Shown in pieces: positions 14,111 to 19,942 of a stretch of DNA of 19,942 bases. Numbering within the stretch: the stretch's first letter is position 1; each line of letters starts with the position of its first letter. The translations under genes were made by a program, and so were the position numbers. The stretch comes from Patescibacteria group bacterium. Its GTDB lineage: Bacteria; Patescibacteriota; Minisyncoccia; Phycocordibacterales; GWA1-40-21. The stretch spans positions 1 through 19,942 of the forward strand of contig JAGXAA010000010.1 in assembly GCA_018971765.1 (NCBI GenBank). Reading direction: 5' to 3'. Under the pieces are notes generated by a model that worked only from the letters and a program-made list of their open reading frames with translations, made no database searches and was not told the DNA's origin.

Positions 14111-14204
14111 ATTTGTTCCAAAAGTTCGCTGGCTGAAATTCCCAACGCGCCCGCGATTTTTTCCAAAGTGGAAAGAGTGGGGTTTATTCTGCTCCGAATT
14201 TGGG
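14107..14204 (-). pseudogene. C-terminal remnant of an XRE-type HTH regulator
   Basis: Read on the reverse strand in the frame that ends at 14107, the sequence encodes RINPTLSTLEKIAGALGIS then ASELLEQI and a stop. This closely follows the last helices of XRE/Cro-family helix-turn-helix proteins (N-P-T-L-x-T-L-x-K-I-A-x-A-L-x-I-x-x-x-E-L). The frame runs straight into the 3' end of the tRNA-Gln gene, and the DNA-recognition helices that should precede it are missing. Its stop overlaps the methyltransferase start (ATGA), the arrangement of controller (C) proteins in restriction-modification operons. No start codon is left in the remnant itself, so it is probably not translated as a functional protein. 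Confidence 0.75.
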
Positions 14205-14275
14205 CTGCCGGACTTGGATTCGAACCAAGATACTCGCCTCCAAAGGGCGATGTCCTACCATTAGACGATCCGGCA
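14205..14275 (-). tRNA. tRNA-Gln (anticodon UUG)
   Basis: The cloverleaf folds fully on the reverse strand: a 7-bp acceptor stem TGCCGGA/TCCGGCA, a 4-bp D stem GTCT/GGAC with an AATGGTA loop, anticodon stem TCGCC/GGCGA with loop CTTTGGA (anticodon TTG), a 4-base variable loop and a T arm CTTGG-TTCGAAT-CCAAG. U1-A72 and the discriminator G73 are typical glutamine identity elements. The bases after G73 are CCC, so the CCA end is not encoded and must be added by the tRNA nucleotidyltransferase. The gene directly abuts the truncated regulator of the methyltransferase cassette. Confidence 0.95.
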
Positions 14276-14280
14276 ATGCG

Positions 14281-14308
14281 TCTCATCGACGCGTATCCGC
14301 CGATGAGA
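14281..14308. other. Hairpin in the 5' leader of tRNA-Gln
   Basis: TCTCATCG (14281-14288) and CGATGAGA (14301-14308) form an 8-bp stem with a 12-base loop, beginning 6 bases upstream of the mature tRNA 5' end. It may be part of the precursor processed by RNase P. Confidence 0.55.
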
Positions 14309-14413
14309 AGCAATTACTGTACAGACGAACCCACAAGACCAACTATCAGCTTATAGGAATATGATGGAAAAATCCAGATTGAAATTTTCTCGCGACCGGA
14401 TTTTGACAAAACA

Positions 14414-14464
14414 AATGGCGCGCACAATATCTTAATAATTATAAGATGAGTAATGCGCGCCATT
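14414..14464 (-). terminator. Long two-tier hairpin terminator of the 118-aa gene
   Basis: AATGGCGCGCA (14414-14424) pairs perfectly with TGCGCGCCATT (14454-14464), and a second ATCTTA/TAAGAT stem lies inside. On the reverse strand it is followed by TGTTTTGTC. It begins 17 bases past the stop of the orphan gene. Confidence 0.75.
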
Positions 14465-14481
14465 AGATTGAAAAAACCGTG

Positions 14482-14838
14482 CTAATATTTTTTCGCTATT
14501 TTATTATAAAGTTCAATAATATCATTTTGATTATTTTGATCCTTAGTAGGAATTATATAGACGGTTTCCGAGATTCTGCCTTCCGTAGGACTTTCTACGG
14601 AGAATTTATACTTATAATAATAATCTGATAACGACCGTCCAATTTTTATTATCGTATAAACTTTTCCGCCCATAATGCACGAATAATATTCGTCGTTATT
14701 AGCAGCACATCCTCGACTTACCCAATTTAAATCTTGCGGTTTTTCTGACACAATATTCAGAATTTCCATTGAAATCGAATTAAAATTTTGGCTAATTTCC
14801 AAAACACTTTTCAATCTTTCAATAGTTTCCATCCCCAT
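14482..14838 (-). CDS. Hypothetical protein, 118 aa
   Basis: This small soluble protein is not a family I recognise. An N-terminal amphipathic helical part (ETIERLKSVLEISQNFNSISM, residues about 4-24) is followed by a beta-rich middle with aromatic repeats (DYYYKYKFSVESPTEG; ETVYIIPTKD) and a C-terminal helix (NDIIELYNKIAKKY). Two cysteines (RGCAAN, YSCIMGG) could pair. No signal peptide is present. A full AAGGAGG Shine-Dalgarno sequence with 6-base spacing precedes the start at 14838, and a strong hairpin terminator follows, so it is a real stand-alone gene. It lies between tRNA-Gln and truB, and nothing nearby hints at its function. Confidence 0.8.
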   Translation of the reverse strand: MGMETIERLKSVLEISQNFNSISMEILNIVSEKPQDLNWVSRGCAANNDEYYSCIMGGKVYTIIKIGRSLSDYYYKYKFSVESPTEGRISETVYIIPTKDQNNQNDIIELYNKIAKKY

Positions 14839-14844
14839 ATTACC

Positions 14845-14851
14845 CCTCCTT
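14845..14851 (-). promoter_or_regulatory. Shine-Dalgarno site of the 118-aa gene
   Basis: AAGGAGG on the reverse strand, 6 bases from the ATG at 14838. It favours that start over the next ATG at 14832. Confidence 0.8.
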
Positions 14852-14945
14852 TTTTGATTAAAGTTCTAAAAATTTTTAAGATAAAAAATCTTTCTTAATT
14901 TAAGCACCTTTTGTTTCATTTGTAAAAGAAGAAATCTGCACGGCT

Positions 14946-15701
14946 TCAGAGATTTTTTGCCTCAAAATCTCCCGCTCTTGTCCTTTTGAGACTTAAAAGC
15001 GTTGCTCCAGTCTTGATTTTTCCACCAAGAATATGGGCGATTGAGCGGACATAAGTTCCACCGGAGCATTTGATTACCAATTTGACCGTTTGAAATTCGG
15101 AGCAAAATTCTTTCTCAAGAATTTTGCTCCACTGTCCTAAAATTTGTCGCTGGCGGAAATCGCCTTTCACCTTTTGAATTTTTTTACTGATTTGAGCGAG
15201 CAGATTTTTCCCGTCAATTTTTCGCAGGCGAATAATTTTTATTTCGTAAATTTCTCTTTCTTTCTCTGGTATTTCAACCTCTTTGATTCTTCCTTCGCGC
15301 GCCCATTTAAAAAGCGGCTTTCCTTTTATTTTGTATGAAGAATACGGCGGGAACGGCATCTTGCTTGCTCCTGTAAAAATTTTTAAACTTTTCGCCAATT
15401 CTTCTTTTTTGAAATTTTTTATTTTCCTATTTTTTTTCGGCAGGCCCAAGATGTCGTACGTATCCGTCTCAAATCCGAATAATATTTCCGCTTCATATTC
15501 CTTGTCCGTCTTCAAATATTTTTCTTTTTCATAAACGGCGTCTCCGACAAGAAGAATTAAGACTCCTTCCGCCAAAGGGTCCAGTCGTCCGGCGTAAGTT
15601 ATTTTTTCTTTTTGATATTCCTGATTATCGGCGCGAAAGCGACTAATCGTTTCAAGAGGTGTTTCGCCCGCTTTTTTGTAAATATTTAAAACCTGTTTCA
15701 T
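14946..15701 (-). CDS. truB: tRNA pseudouridine-55 synthase TruB
   Basis: This 251-aa enzyme converts U55 in the T loop of tRNAs to pseudouridine. The catalytic aspartate is D41 in YAGRLDPLAEGVL (36-48), which departs from the common GHTGTLDPLATGVL by replacing G-T-L with G-R-L. The KEYEAEILFGFETDTYDILG segment (67-86), PFPPYSSYKIKGKPLFKWAREG and the C-terminal KCSGGTYVRSIAHILGG follow the TruB order. The C-terminal PUA domain found in many bacteria is absent or reduced, which is common in short forms. The gene is transcribed away from hisS with only 95 bases between starts. A TATAAT on the reverse strand (15765-15770) is a possible -10 with a poor -35. Confidence 0.92.
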   Translation of the reverse strand: MKQVLNIYKKAGETPLETISRFRADNQEYQKEKITYAGRLDPLAEGVLILLVGDAVYEKEKYLKTDKEYEAEILFGFETDTYDILGLPKKNRKIKNFKKEELAKSLKIFTGASKMPFPPYSSYKIKGKPLFKWAREGRIKEVEIPEKEREIYEIKIIRLRKIDGKNLLAQISKKIQKVKGDFRQRQILGQWSKILEKEFCSEFQTVKLVIKCSGGTYVRSIAHILGGKIKTGATLLSLKRTRAGDFEAKNL

Positions 15702-15758
15702 TCTATTTCTTAATTCTTCCTTTATTTTCTAAAACCTGCCATCTATAACCCCTTAACC

Positions 15759-15787
15759 TTGTTTATTATACGCATTTTCTCTATAAT
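15759..15787 (+). promoter_or_regulatory. hisS promoter placed for a near-leaderless mRNA
   Basis: TTGTTT (15759-15764) and a perfect TATAAT (15782-15787) are separated by 17 bases. Transcription should start around 15794, about 3 bases before the hisS ATG. The reverse-strand TATAAT for truB lies inside this spacer. Confidence 0.65.
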
Positions 15788-15796
15788 CTTGGAGTA

Positions 15797-17116
15797 ATGG
15801 AAGAAAAAATAAACAAGAAAATTTCGACCGAGTCTTATAAAGGCGTCCGCGATTTTTATCCGCAGGATATGTTTGTCCAAAATTATATTTTCAAAATAAT
15901 GCGTAAAGCCGCGGAAAGTTTTGGCTACAGCGAATACGGAGCTTCCATTTTGGAACCGTCCGACCTTTACAGAGCCAAAACCGGCGATGAAATTGTGAAT
16001 GAGCAAACCTATTCGTTCAAAGACCGCGGAGACAGAGAGGTGACTTTGCGGCCGGAGATGACGCCAACCGTCGCCAGAATGGTGGCGGCAAAAAAGCGCG
16101 AATTCTCTTTCCCCCTGCGCTGGTATTCAATTCCCAACCTGTTCCGTTACGAACAACCGCAGAAGGGGCGACTGCGCGAACACTGGCAACTGAACGCCGA
16201 CATATTCGGAATCGAAGAAATTGAAGCGGAAATTGAAATTATTTCCCTTGCTCGCGCGATTATGAAGGAGTTCGGACTGAAGGATGATAATTACGAAATA
16301 AGGGTGAATAACAGAAAAATTATGAATTATATGTTGGAAAATTTTCTGTCGCTTTCGCCCTCTGAATCGCACGCCATCTCAAAAATCATAGACAAAAAAG
16401 ACAAGATGAGCGGAGAAGATTTCACCGGAAAAGTCCGCTCTGCTGTCGGCGAGGAAAGCGATAAACTTCTAAATCTGCTTCATTCAAAAAATCTTGAAGA
16501 ATTTATTTCTCTTCTGCCGGAAAAAGCTCGTTCGCATCAAGGAGTGTTGGAAATAAAAGAGCTTCAGGAAAGACTCGCCGAAATTGGAATAAAAAACTCG
16601 GTATTCAGTCCGACCCTTATGCGCGGGTTTGATTATTATACTGGAATTGTGTTTGAAATTTTTGATACCAGTCTCGAAAACAGGCGGGCTATTTTCGGCG
16701 GCGGAAGATACGATGACCTGTTGAATATTTTTGGCGCCGAGAAAATTCCGGCGGTCGGCTTCGGAATGGGAGATGTTATGATTCGCGATATCCTGGAAAC
16801 TTACAATCTTTTGCCGACATATAAGCCAGTCGCGGAAATTTACATCTGCGTCTTGGAAGAAAAATATCAGAATTATGCGAATATGCTAGCGCAAAAATTG
16901 AGAGCTGACGACATTAATGTAGCCGTTGATTTATCCAGCAGAAAAATCGGCGACCAGATAAGATACGCCGATAAAAATCTGATTCCTTTAGTTGTCTGCG
17001 TCGGCGAGAATGAAGTAAAAAATGAAGAGTTTAAAGTGAAAAATCTGAAATCAGGTCAAGAATCAAAGCTTAAGGCGGTAGAGATAGCCGAATTTTTAAA
17101 ATCACTTGGGAGTTGA
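15797..17116 (+). CDS. hisS: Histidyl-tRNA synthetase
   Basis: This 439-aa class II aminoacyl-tRNA synthetase charges tRNA-His with histidine. Motif 1 begins at KGVRDFYPQD (15-24). Motif 2 is FRYEQPQKGRLREHWQLNAD (116-135), and the histidine-specific RGFDYYTG loop (276-283) leads to motif 3 GGGRYDDLL (301-309). The C-terminal anticodon-binding domain (about 345-439) has the usual IYICVLEEKYQNYANMLAQK start and the SRKIGDQIRYADK segment. Length is normal. The ATG at 15797 lies about 10 bases after a TATAAT, so the mRNA is nearly leaderless. The stop codon TGA (17114-17116) lies in the loop of a 9-bp hairpin that ends 8 bases before the next gene. Confidence 0.97.
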   Translation: MEEKINKKISTESYKGVRDFYPQDMFVQNYIFKIMRKAAESFGYSEYGASILEPSDLYRAKTGDEIVNEQTYSFKDRGDREVTLRPEMTPTVARMVAAKKREFSFPLRWYSIPNLFRYEQPQKGRLREHWQLNADIFGIEEIEAEIEIISLARAIMKEFGLKDDNYEIRVNNRKIMNYMLENFLSLSPSESHAISKIIDKKDKMSGEDFTGKVRSAVGEESDKLLNLLHSKNLEEFISLLPEKARSHQGVLEIKELQERLAEIGIKNSVFSPTLMRGFDYYTGIVFEIFDTSLENRRAIFGGGRYDDLLNIFGAEKIPAVGFGMGDVMIRDILETYNLLPTYKPVAEIYICVLEEKYQNYANMLAQKLRADDINVAVDLSSRKIGDQIRYADKNLIPLVVCVGENEVKNEEFKVKNLKSGQESKLKAVEIAEFLKSLGS

Positions 17117-17126
17117 GCTCCCAAGT
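17104..17126 (+). other. Hairpin spanning the hisS stop codon
   Basis: ACTTGGGAG (17104-17112) pairs perfectly with CTCCCAAGT (17118-17126), with the TGA stop inside the 5-base loop. No U-run follows, so it is more likely to affect translation or mRNA stability between hisS and the exonuclease gene than to terminate transcription. Confidence 0.6.
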
Positions 17127-17134
17127 CGGGAAAA

Positions 17135-17710
17135 ATGAGAAAAATCGTATTTGACATTGAAACTAAAAACACTTTTCAAGAAGTCGGAAGCAACAATCCC
17201 GCCGACTTGGACATTTCGGTTGTCTGCGTCTATGACTATGCGACTGATCGATACGACAGTTATCTGGAAAAAGATTTTAAAAATCTCTGGCCGATTATTG
17301 AGAAAGCCGATATGCTTATCGGCTTCAATTCGGAACATTTTGACACCCCCCTCTTAAATAAATATTATCCGGGTGATCTGATTAAAATTAAAAGCCTTGA
17401 TTTGCTCAAGGAAATAAAAAATTCCCTCGGAAGAAGAATCAAGTTGGACACGATTGCTGAAGCGACTCTAGGAAAGAAAAAAATTGGCCACGGGCTTGAA
17501 GCGATCGCGTGGTGGAAAAAAGGCGAAATAGACAAGATAATCAAATACTGCTTGGAAGACGTGAAAATCACCAGAGAAATCTACGAATATGCGCTCAAAA
17601 ACGGTTCGCTTAAATACAAAGACGGAAACGAATTGAAAGAAATCAAACTCGACACCACTGATTGGGAAAAAGAAGAAGCCGTTTCAATCACTCACACTTT
17701 GCCTTTTTAG
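17135..17710 (+). CDS. DEDDy-type 3'-5' exonuclease (RNase H-like fold)
   Basis: This 191-aa predicted nuclease of the RNase H-like superfamily digests DNA or RNA from the 3' end using two metal ions. Exo I is FDIET (D7, E9), Exo II is IGFNSEHFDTPLL with N65 and D70, and Exo III is YCLEDV with Y138 and D142 at the Y-x3-D spacing of the DEDDy group. It resembles the stand-alone YprB-like exonuclease domain (RNase_H_2 type) found fused to helicases in other bacteria. It starts 18 bases after the hisS stop, immediately downstream of the hairpin at 17104-17126, and has CGGGAAAAATG as a weak initiation region, so it probably shares the hisS transcript. The substrate is unknown. Confidence 0.85.
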   Translation: MRKIVFDIETKNTFQEVGSNNPADLDISVVCVYDYATDRYDSYLEKDFKNLWPIIEKADMLIGFNSEHFDTPLLNKYYPGDLIKIKSLDLLKEIKNSLGRRIKLDTIAEATLGKKKIGHGLEAIAWWKKGEIDKIIKYCLEDVKITREIYEYALKNGSLKYKDGNELKEIKLDTTDWEKEEAVSITHTLPF

Positions 17711-17758
17711 AATTTTGAGGAAAAATATCTTGAACCGTTCATACCTTTTTGATAAGTC

Positions 17759-18253
17759 TTACTGACCTACGGCGTAATTTTTACCGTAAATCGAATAAGT
17801 TCCATTTGAACCAGTTCCGTTGCAAACCGTCTGAATATGACTTATATCCGCCGCCGTTGGGTTTTCTTTTGTGGCGGAAATGGAATAAGACGACGGACCG
17901 CAAAGATAAATCATATAACCGGGACTCTGCACCGGATCTTCAACGATCGATGCGCCTAAAAAACCTTCTTCTTTTAATCCCGTCGTCACGGCTTTTTGAT
18001 ACGAGCCGCCGTCCGTGTAAGATGACCAACCGCACCCGCACCCTCTCCAACCCGTTCCGGCGACTTGATATGTCCCGTATTTGTCATAATACAATTCAAG
18101 CGCGAGTTGAATGTTATGCAAATCCGACTCTCTTCTCGCGTCTCGCGCTTTCACTCTGGCAGAATTTAATGATGCCAAAACTATGCTCGAAAGCAGACCG
18201 ATGATGGAGATGACGACAAGAAGCTCAATGAGAGTGAATCCTCTCTCTCTCAT
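17759..18253 (-). CDS. Type IV prepilin / pseudopilin
   Basis: This 164-aa surface pilin subunit begins with the class III prepilin signal MRERG|FTLIELLVVISIIGL. Prepilin peptidase should cut after G5 to leave F1 with glutamate at +5 (E10 of the precursor). The hydrophobic helix runs to about residue 28, followed by ARRESDLHNIQLALELYYDKYG, the alpha1-C region typical of GspG-like and Patescibacterial pilins. The globular part has four clear cysteines (WRGCGCGW, YLCGPSS, TVCNG) that could form disulfides outside the cell. It would assemble into thin pili used for attachment or DNA uptake. A perfect hairpin (18254-18272) sits directly before the ATG. No other pilus gene is in the window. Confidence 0.93.
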   Translation of the reverse strand: MRERGFTLIELLVVISIIGLLSSIVLASLNSARVKARDARRESDLHNIQLALELYYDKYGTYQVAGTGWRGCGCGWSSYTDGGSYQKAVTTGLKEEGFLGASIVEDPVQSPGYMIYLCGPSSYSISATKENPTAADISHIQTVCNGTGSNGTYSIYGKNYAVGQ

Positions 18254-18272
18254 TTTTTACAAAATGTAAAAA
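18254..18272 (-). other. Hairpin directly upstream of the prepilin start codon
   Basis: TTTTTACA/TGTAAAAA (18254-18261 with 18265-18272) forms an 8-bp AT-rich stem with a 3-base loop, ending at the base before the ATG. No Shine-Dalgarno sequence is visible, so the hairpin may influence initiation. Confidence 0.45.
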
Positions 18273-18277
18273 TATTT

Positions 18278-18598
18278 TCATAGATTAGATTGAGGTCGAT
18301 TGATAATATCCTTCGAGGGAGATTTGATTTTGTTGCCGGTGGCGCCCCCAGACAACAAAACCAGCGAAATAACAATCGCCACAGCGACAAACCCGAGCAA
18401 AACGAAACTCGCCTGTTTTCCGTCTTTAATCAATCCGCCGGAGTATCTTATGACCAATCTGATTATCTTGGGAGTGTCGGCGCTTGAGTCGCGGTATGAA
18501 CGGGAAATTCCGTATTCTTCAAACTCAACGGTTGGTCGAGAATTTTTGAGCATGCCGCTCAAGTCCACGCTGTCATAGTTTTTGTCGTTTTGGGTCAT
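18278..18598 (-). CDS. Single-pass membrane protein upstream of the prepilin gene
   Basis: This 106-aa protein of unknown family has a polar N-terminal part (DSVDLSGMLKNSRPTVEFEE), a membrane helix at about residues 63-83 (ASFVLLGFVAVAIVISLVLL) and a short polar tail. Basic residues before the helix (KDGK) place the N-terminal part in the cytoplasm. The frame continues upstream to an ATG at 18637, but that extension is encoded by the IS30 left end (MQKSFKFQK), so the internal Met at 18598 is taken as the native start. The IS may have replaced the original upstream region. It ends 24 bases before the pilin start on the same strand, so the two may be co-transcribed. Confidence 0.75.
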   Translation of the reverse strand: MTQNDKNYDSVDLSGMLKNSRPTVEFEEYGISRSYRDSSADTPKIIRLVIRYSGGLIKDGKQASFVLLGFVAVAIVISLVLLSGGATGNKIKSPSKDIINRPQSNL

Positions 18599-18617
18599 AT
18601 TGGCAACTCGTTTTTGA

Positions 18618-19657
18618 AATTTGAACGATTTTTGCATGATAAGCGCATGAAAAAAACAAATGGAAACGGATTACAAACGCGGAGCGGGGAGAAATTGAAA
18701 TTCTAGACAGGCGCGGGTATTCGCTCTCCGACATCGCCCAAACCTTCAAGAGAGTAAAAAGCGCTATCTGGCATGAATTGCAAAAAAGGCGAAAAGGCAA
18801 GCTGTGCAACGCCGCCTATGCCAAGCGTCTCTCATATGTTCGAATGCGCGCCAAGCGGAAAGAAGGAAAGAAAATCGCTCTTGACGGAGCACTGCGAACG
18901 TTTGTTGAAGATGGACTGATGGACGACCAGTCGCCCGAAGCGATTGAAGGAAGAATCAAACATGTTGAAACAAATCTTGAGAGGACATCGGCCTTTGCCA
19001 TTCGCCGGTTCATCAAAAGTCCGTATGGACGGAGAATCGAAGCGCATCGACTGAAGGTTTTTAAGAAAAAATGCCGCTCCCACCCGCTGAAAGCGACAAT
19101 GGACGGCAAACGGATAATTTCCAAAAGACCGAAGCGCATCAACGACAGAAAAGGCCTCGGGCATATGGAAGGAGACTTCATTGTTTCTGGAAAAAGCGGA
19201 AAAGGAATCATTCTAACTCTGACCGATCGAAAGGTCAGGAAATCACTTCTGGAGCGAATACCGCCCGTATCAGTGGCGAATGTGGAACGGGCGCTCGCAC
19301 GAATGAAAAGGAGATATCCGCGCATCCAAAGCATTACCTTCGACAATGACCTGTTGCTGTTGGAACACAAACGATTGGAGAAAAAACTGAGCATTACGAT
19401 TTACTTCTGTCACCCTCGCTCTCCATGGGAAAAGCCGAGCATTGAACATTTAAACAAAATTCTGCGCCGCTACATTCCGAAGGGTTCGGACATTTCCCGA
19501 TATTCAAGACGTTTTATCAGAAAGTTGGAAGAGAAAGTCAATCGTCGATTCATGGAGTGTCTCGGGTTCTTGACGCCGGACGAAGTGTATAGACGCGAAT
19601 TGAAACGAAAAAATCGCCCAAGCGGGCGACGGAAGAAAAAAGAAGGGCGTTCAAATT
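18618..19657 (+). mobile_element. IS30-family insertion sequence
   Basis: An element of about 1.04 kb carries one IS30-type transposase gene. A matching inverted 10-mer AATTTGAACG is found at the left (18618-18627) and, reversed, at the right (19648-19657), overlapping the transposase stop codon. The total length fits the IS30 family. The full inverted repeats may extend a few bases further. No target duplication is visible. The left end lies about 20 bases from the start of the reverse-strand membrane-protein gene. Confidence 0.6.
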
Positions 19658-19659
19658 GA
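18647..19659 (+). CDS. IS30-family transposase with an apparent frameshift near the start
   Basis: The long open frame encodes a DDE transposase with an N-terminal helix-turn-helix (GEIEILDRRGYSLSDIAQTF then KRVKSAIWHELQ). The catalytic core shows GHMEGDFIV (first D), TFDNDLL (second D; the usual DNG is DND here) and IEHLNKILRRYIPKGSD (E), followed by a basic tail. The HTH region is open only from 18643 and contains no ATG, GTG or TTG until a TTG at 18778, which would drop the HTH. An ATG at 18647 followed by seven A residues (18650-18656) is one base out of frame. With eight A residues it would read M-K-K-N-K-W-K-R-I-T-N-A-E. So either one A was lost, the read is wrong, or polymerase slippage restores the frame. 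Confidence 0.85.
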
Positions 19660-19696
19660 GGGGTTGGGGTCCCCAAGGAATAAATTACCTTAGCAC

Positions 19697-19942
19697 TTAT
19701 TGGGGTTTTTGTAAAGCCCATGTATCCGTCCACCACATTTGAGACTCCTTGTCTGGTAATTGATTACAAATATGCCTCAAAGGGGAGATTAAGCCAAGTG
19801 TCCAATGAGGTCGTCTGGTGTTGTGCCAAAGAAGCCAATCAATCAGCTTTTGATTGAAGGATTCAATGTCATAAGAGAGAAGCGCCCTGTTTCTTGAGAT
19901 GAAAGCTTCAGAAACGGTTCGATTAAACCTTTCAATCTCCGT
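19697..19942 (-). CDS. Integrase-core transposase, C-terminal part (cut by window edge)
   Basis: Reading in from the right edge on the reverse strand gives 81 codons and a stop at 19697-19699. The sequence TEIERFNRTVSEAFISRN is the end of an IS3/IS481-type integrase core, including the catalytic glutamate in IERFNRT. It is followed by FNQKLIDWLLWHNTRRPHWT and LGLISP, the usual end of the domain, and a tail with WW. It differs from the transposase at the left of the window (GAVERAHGVIDQEYY), so it is a different element. Its start lies beyond the window, and whether it is complete cannot be told. The end of the element should lie between the stop and the IS30 right end at 19657. Confidence 0.85.
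   Translation of the reverse strand, partial: TEIERFNRTVSEAFISRNRALLSYDIESFNQKLIDWLLWHNTRRPHWTLGLISPLRHICNQLPDKESQMWWTDTWALQKPQ

Noticed and set aside
14107..14313. 68-aa protein read through tRNA-Gln into the HTH remnant
   Set aside because: The first half of the frame is simply the tRNA gene and its leader. Only the last 25 or so residues look like protein.
18816..19394. Long reverse-strand open frame (192 codons) opposite the IS30 transposase
   Set aside because: It is the antisense shadow of a clearly coding, motif-bearing transposase and has no recognisable domain.
1..19942. CRISPR array, rRNA genes or a replication origin
   Set aside because: No regularly spaced direct repeats, no rRNA-like conserved stretches, and no dnaA/DnaA-box cluster were found.
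1..19942. Alternative genetic code (UGA as glycine, code 25)
   Set aside because: TGA ends hisS and both transposase genes at the expected protein lengths, and TGA is not found inside the conserved domains.

Overview
The window looks like a chromosomal stretch from a bacterium of the Candidate Phyla Radiation (Patescibacteria, probably a Parcubacteria-type lineage). The basis is a combination of a short prepilin with the FTLIELLVVI signature, an archaeal-type UMP kinase, a pyruvoyl-dependent arginine decarboxylase, an archease, a B12-dependent class II ribonucleotide reductase, many very small orphan genes, moderate AT content and single-gene transcription units. This placement is inferred from gene content only. 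UGA is used as a stop (hisS, both transposases), so the code-25 lineages (Gracilibacteria/SR1) are excluded.

Layout from left to right. A complete IS481-like element with 26-bp inverted ends occupies 19-1017. It is followed by a reverse-strand archease, a small reverse-strand ORF with a strong Shine-Dalgarno site, and the class II ribonucleotide reductase nrdJ (all reverse). A membrane-anchored DUF192 protein (reverse) precedes pdaD (forward), which converges on the UMP kinase (reverse) at a shared terminator. typA reads away from the kinase from a near-consensus promoter. Next come a coiled-coil orphan (forward), an RRM RNA-binding protein, a 120-aa orphan and a pair of small membrane proteins (all reverse).

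From 14204 down to 11460 lies a compact reverse-strand cassette: the 3' remnant of an XRE-type regulator, an EcoRI-family adenine methyltransferase, a single-pass membrane protein and a DUF262+HNH nuclease. It directly abuts the 3' end of a tRNA-Gln(UUG) gene. This looks like a restriction/defence island that has lost the front half of its regulator, and it is the most interesting part of the window. Beyond the tRNA are an orphan 118-aa gene, truB and hisS (divergent), a DEDDy exonuclease just after hisS, a type IV prepilin with a neighbouring membrane protein, an IS30-family element whose transposase carries an apparent one-base frameshift, and the 3' part of another integrase-type transposase cut by the window edge.

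The housekeeping genes cover translation and its quality (tRNA-Gln, truB, hisS, typA), nucleotide supply (nrdJ, UMP kinase), agmatine formation (pdaD) and cell surface (pilin). They are mostly not in operons. Start signals are mixed: several small orphan genes have textbook Shine-Dalgarno sites, while hisS, typA and one membrane-protein gene have promoters so close to the start codon that the mRNAs should be leaderless or nearly so.
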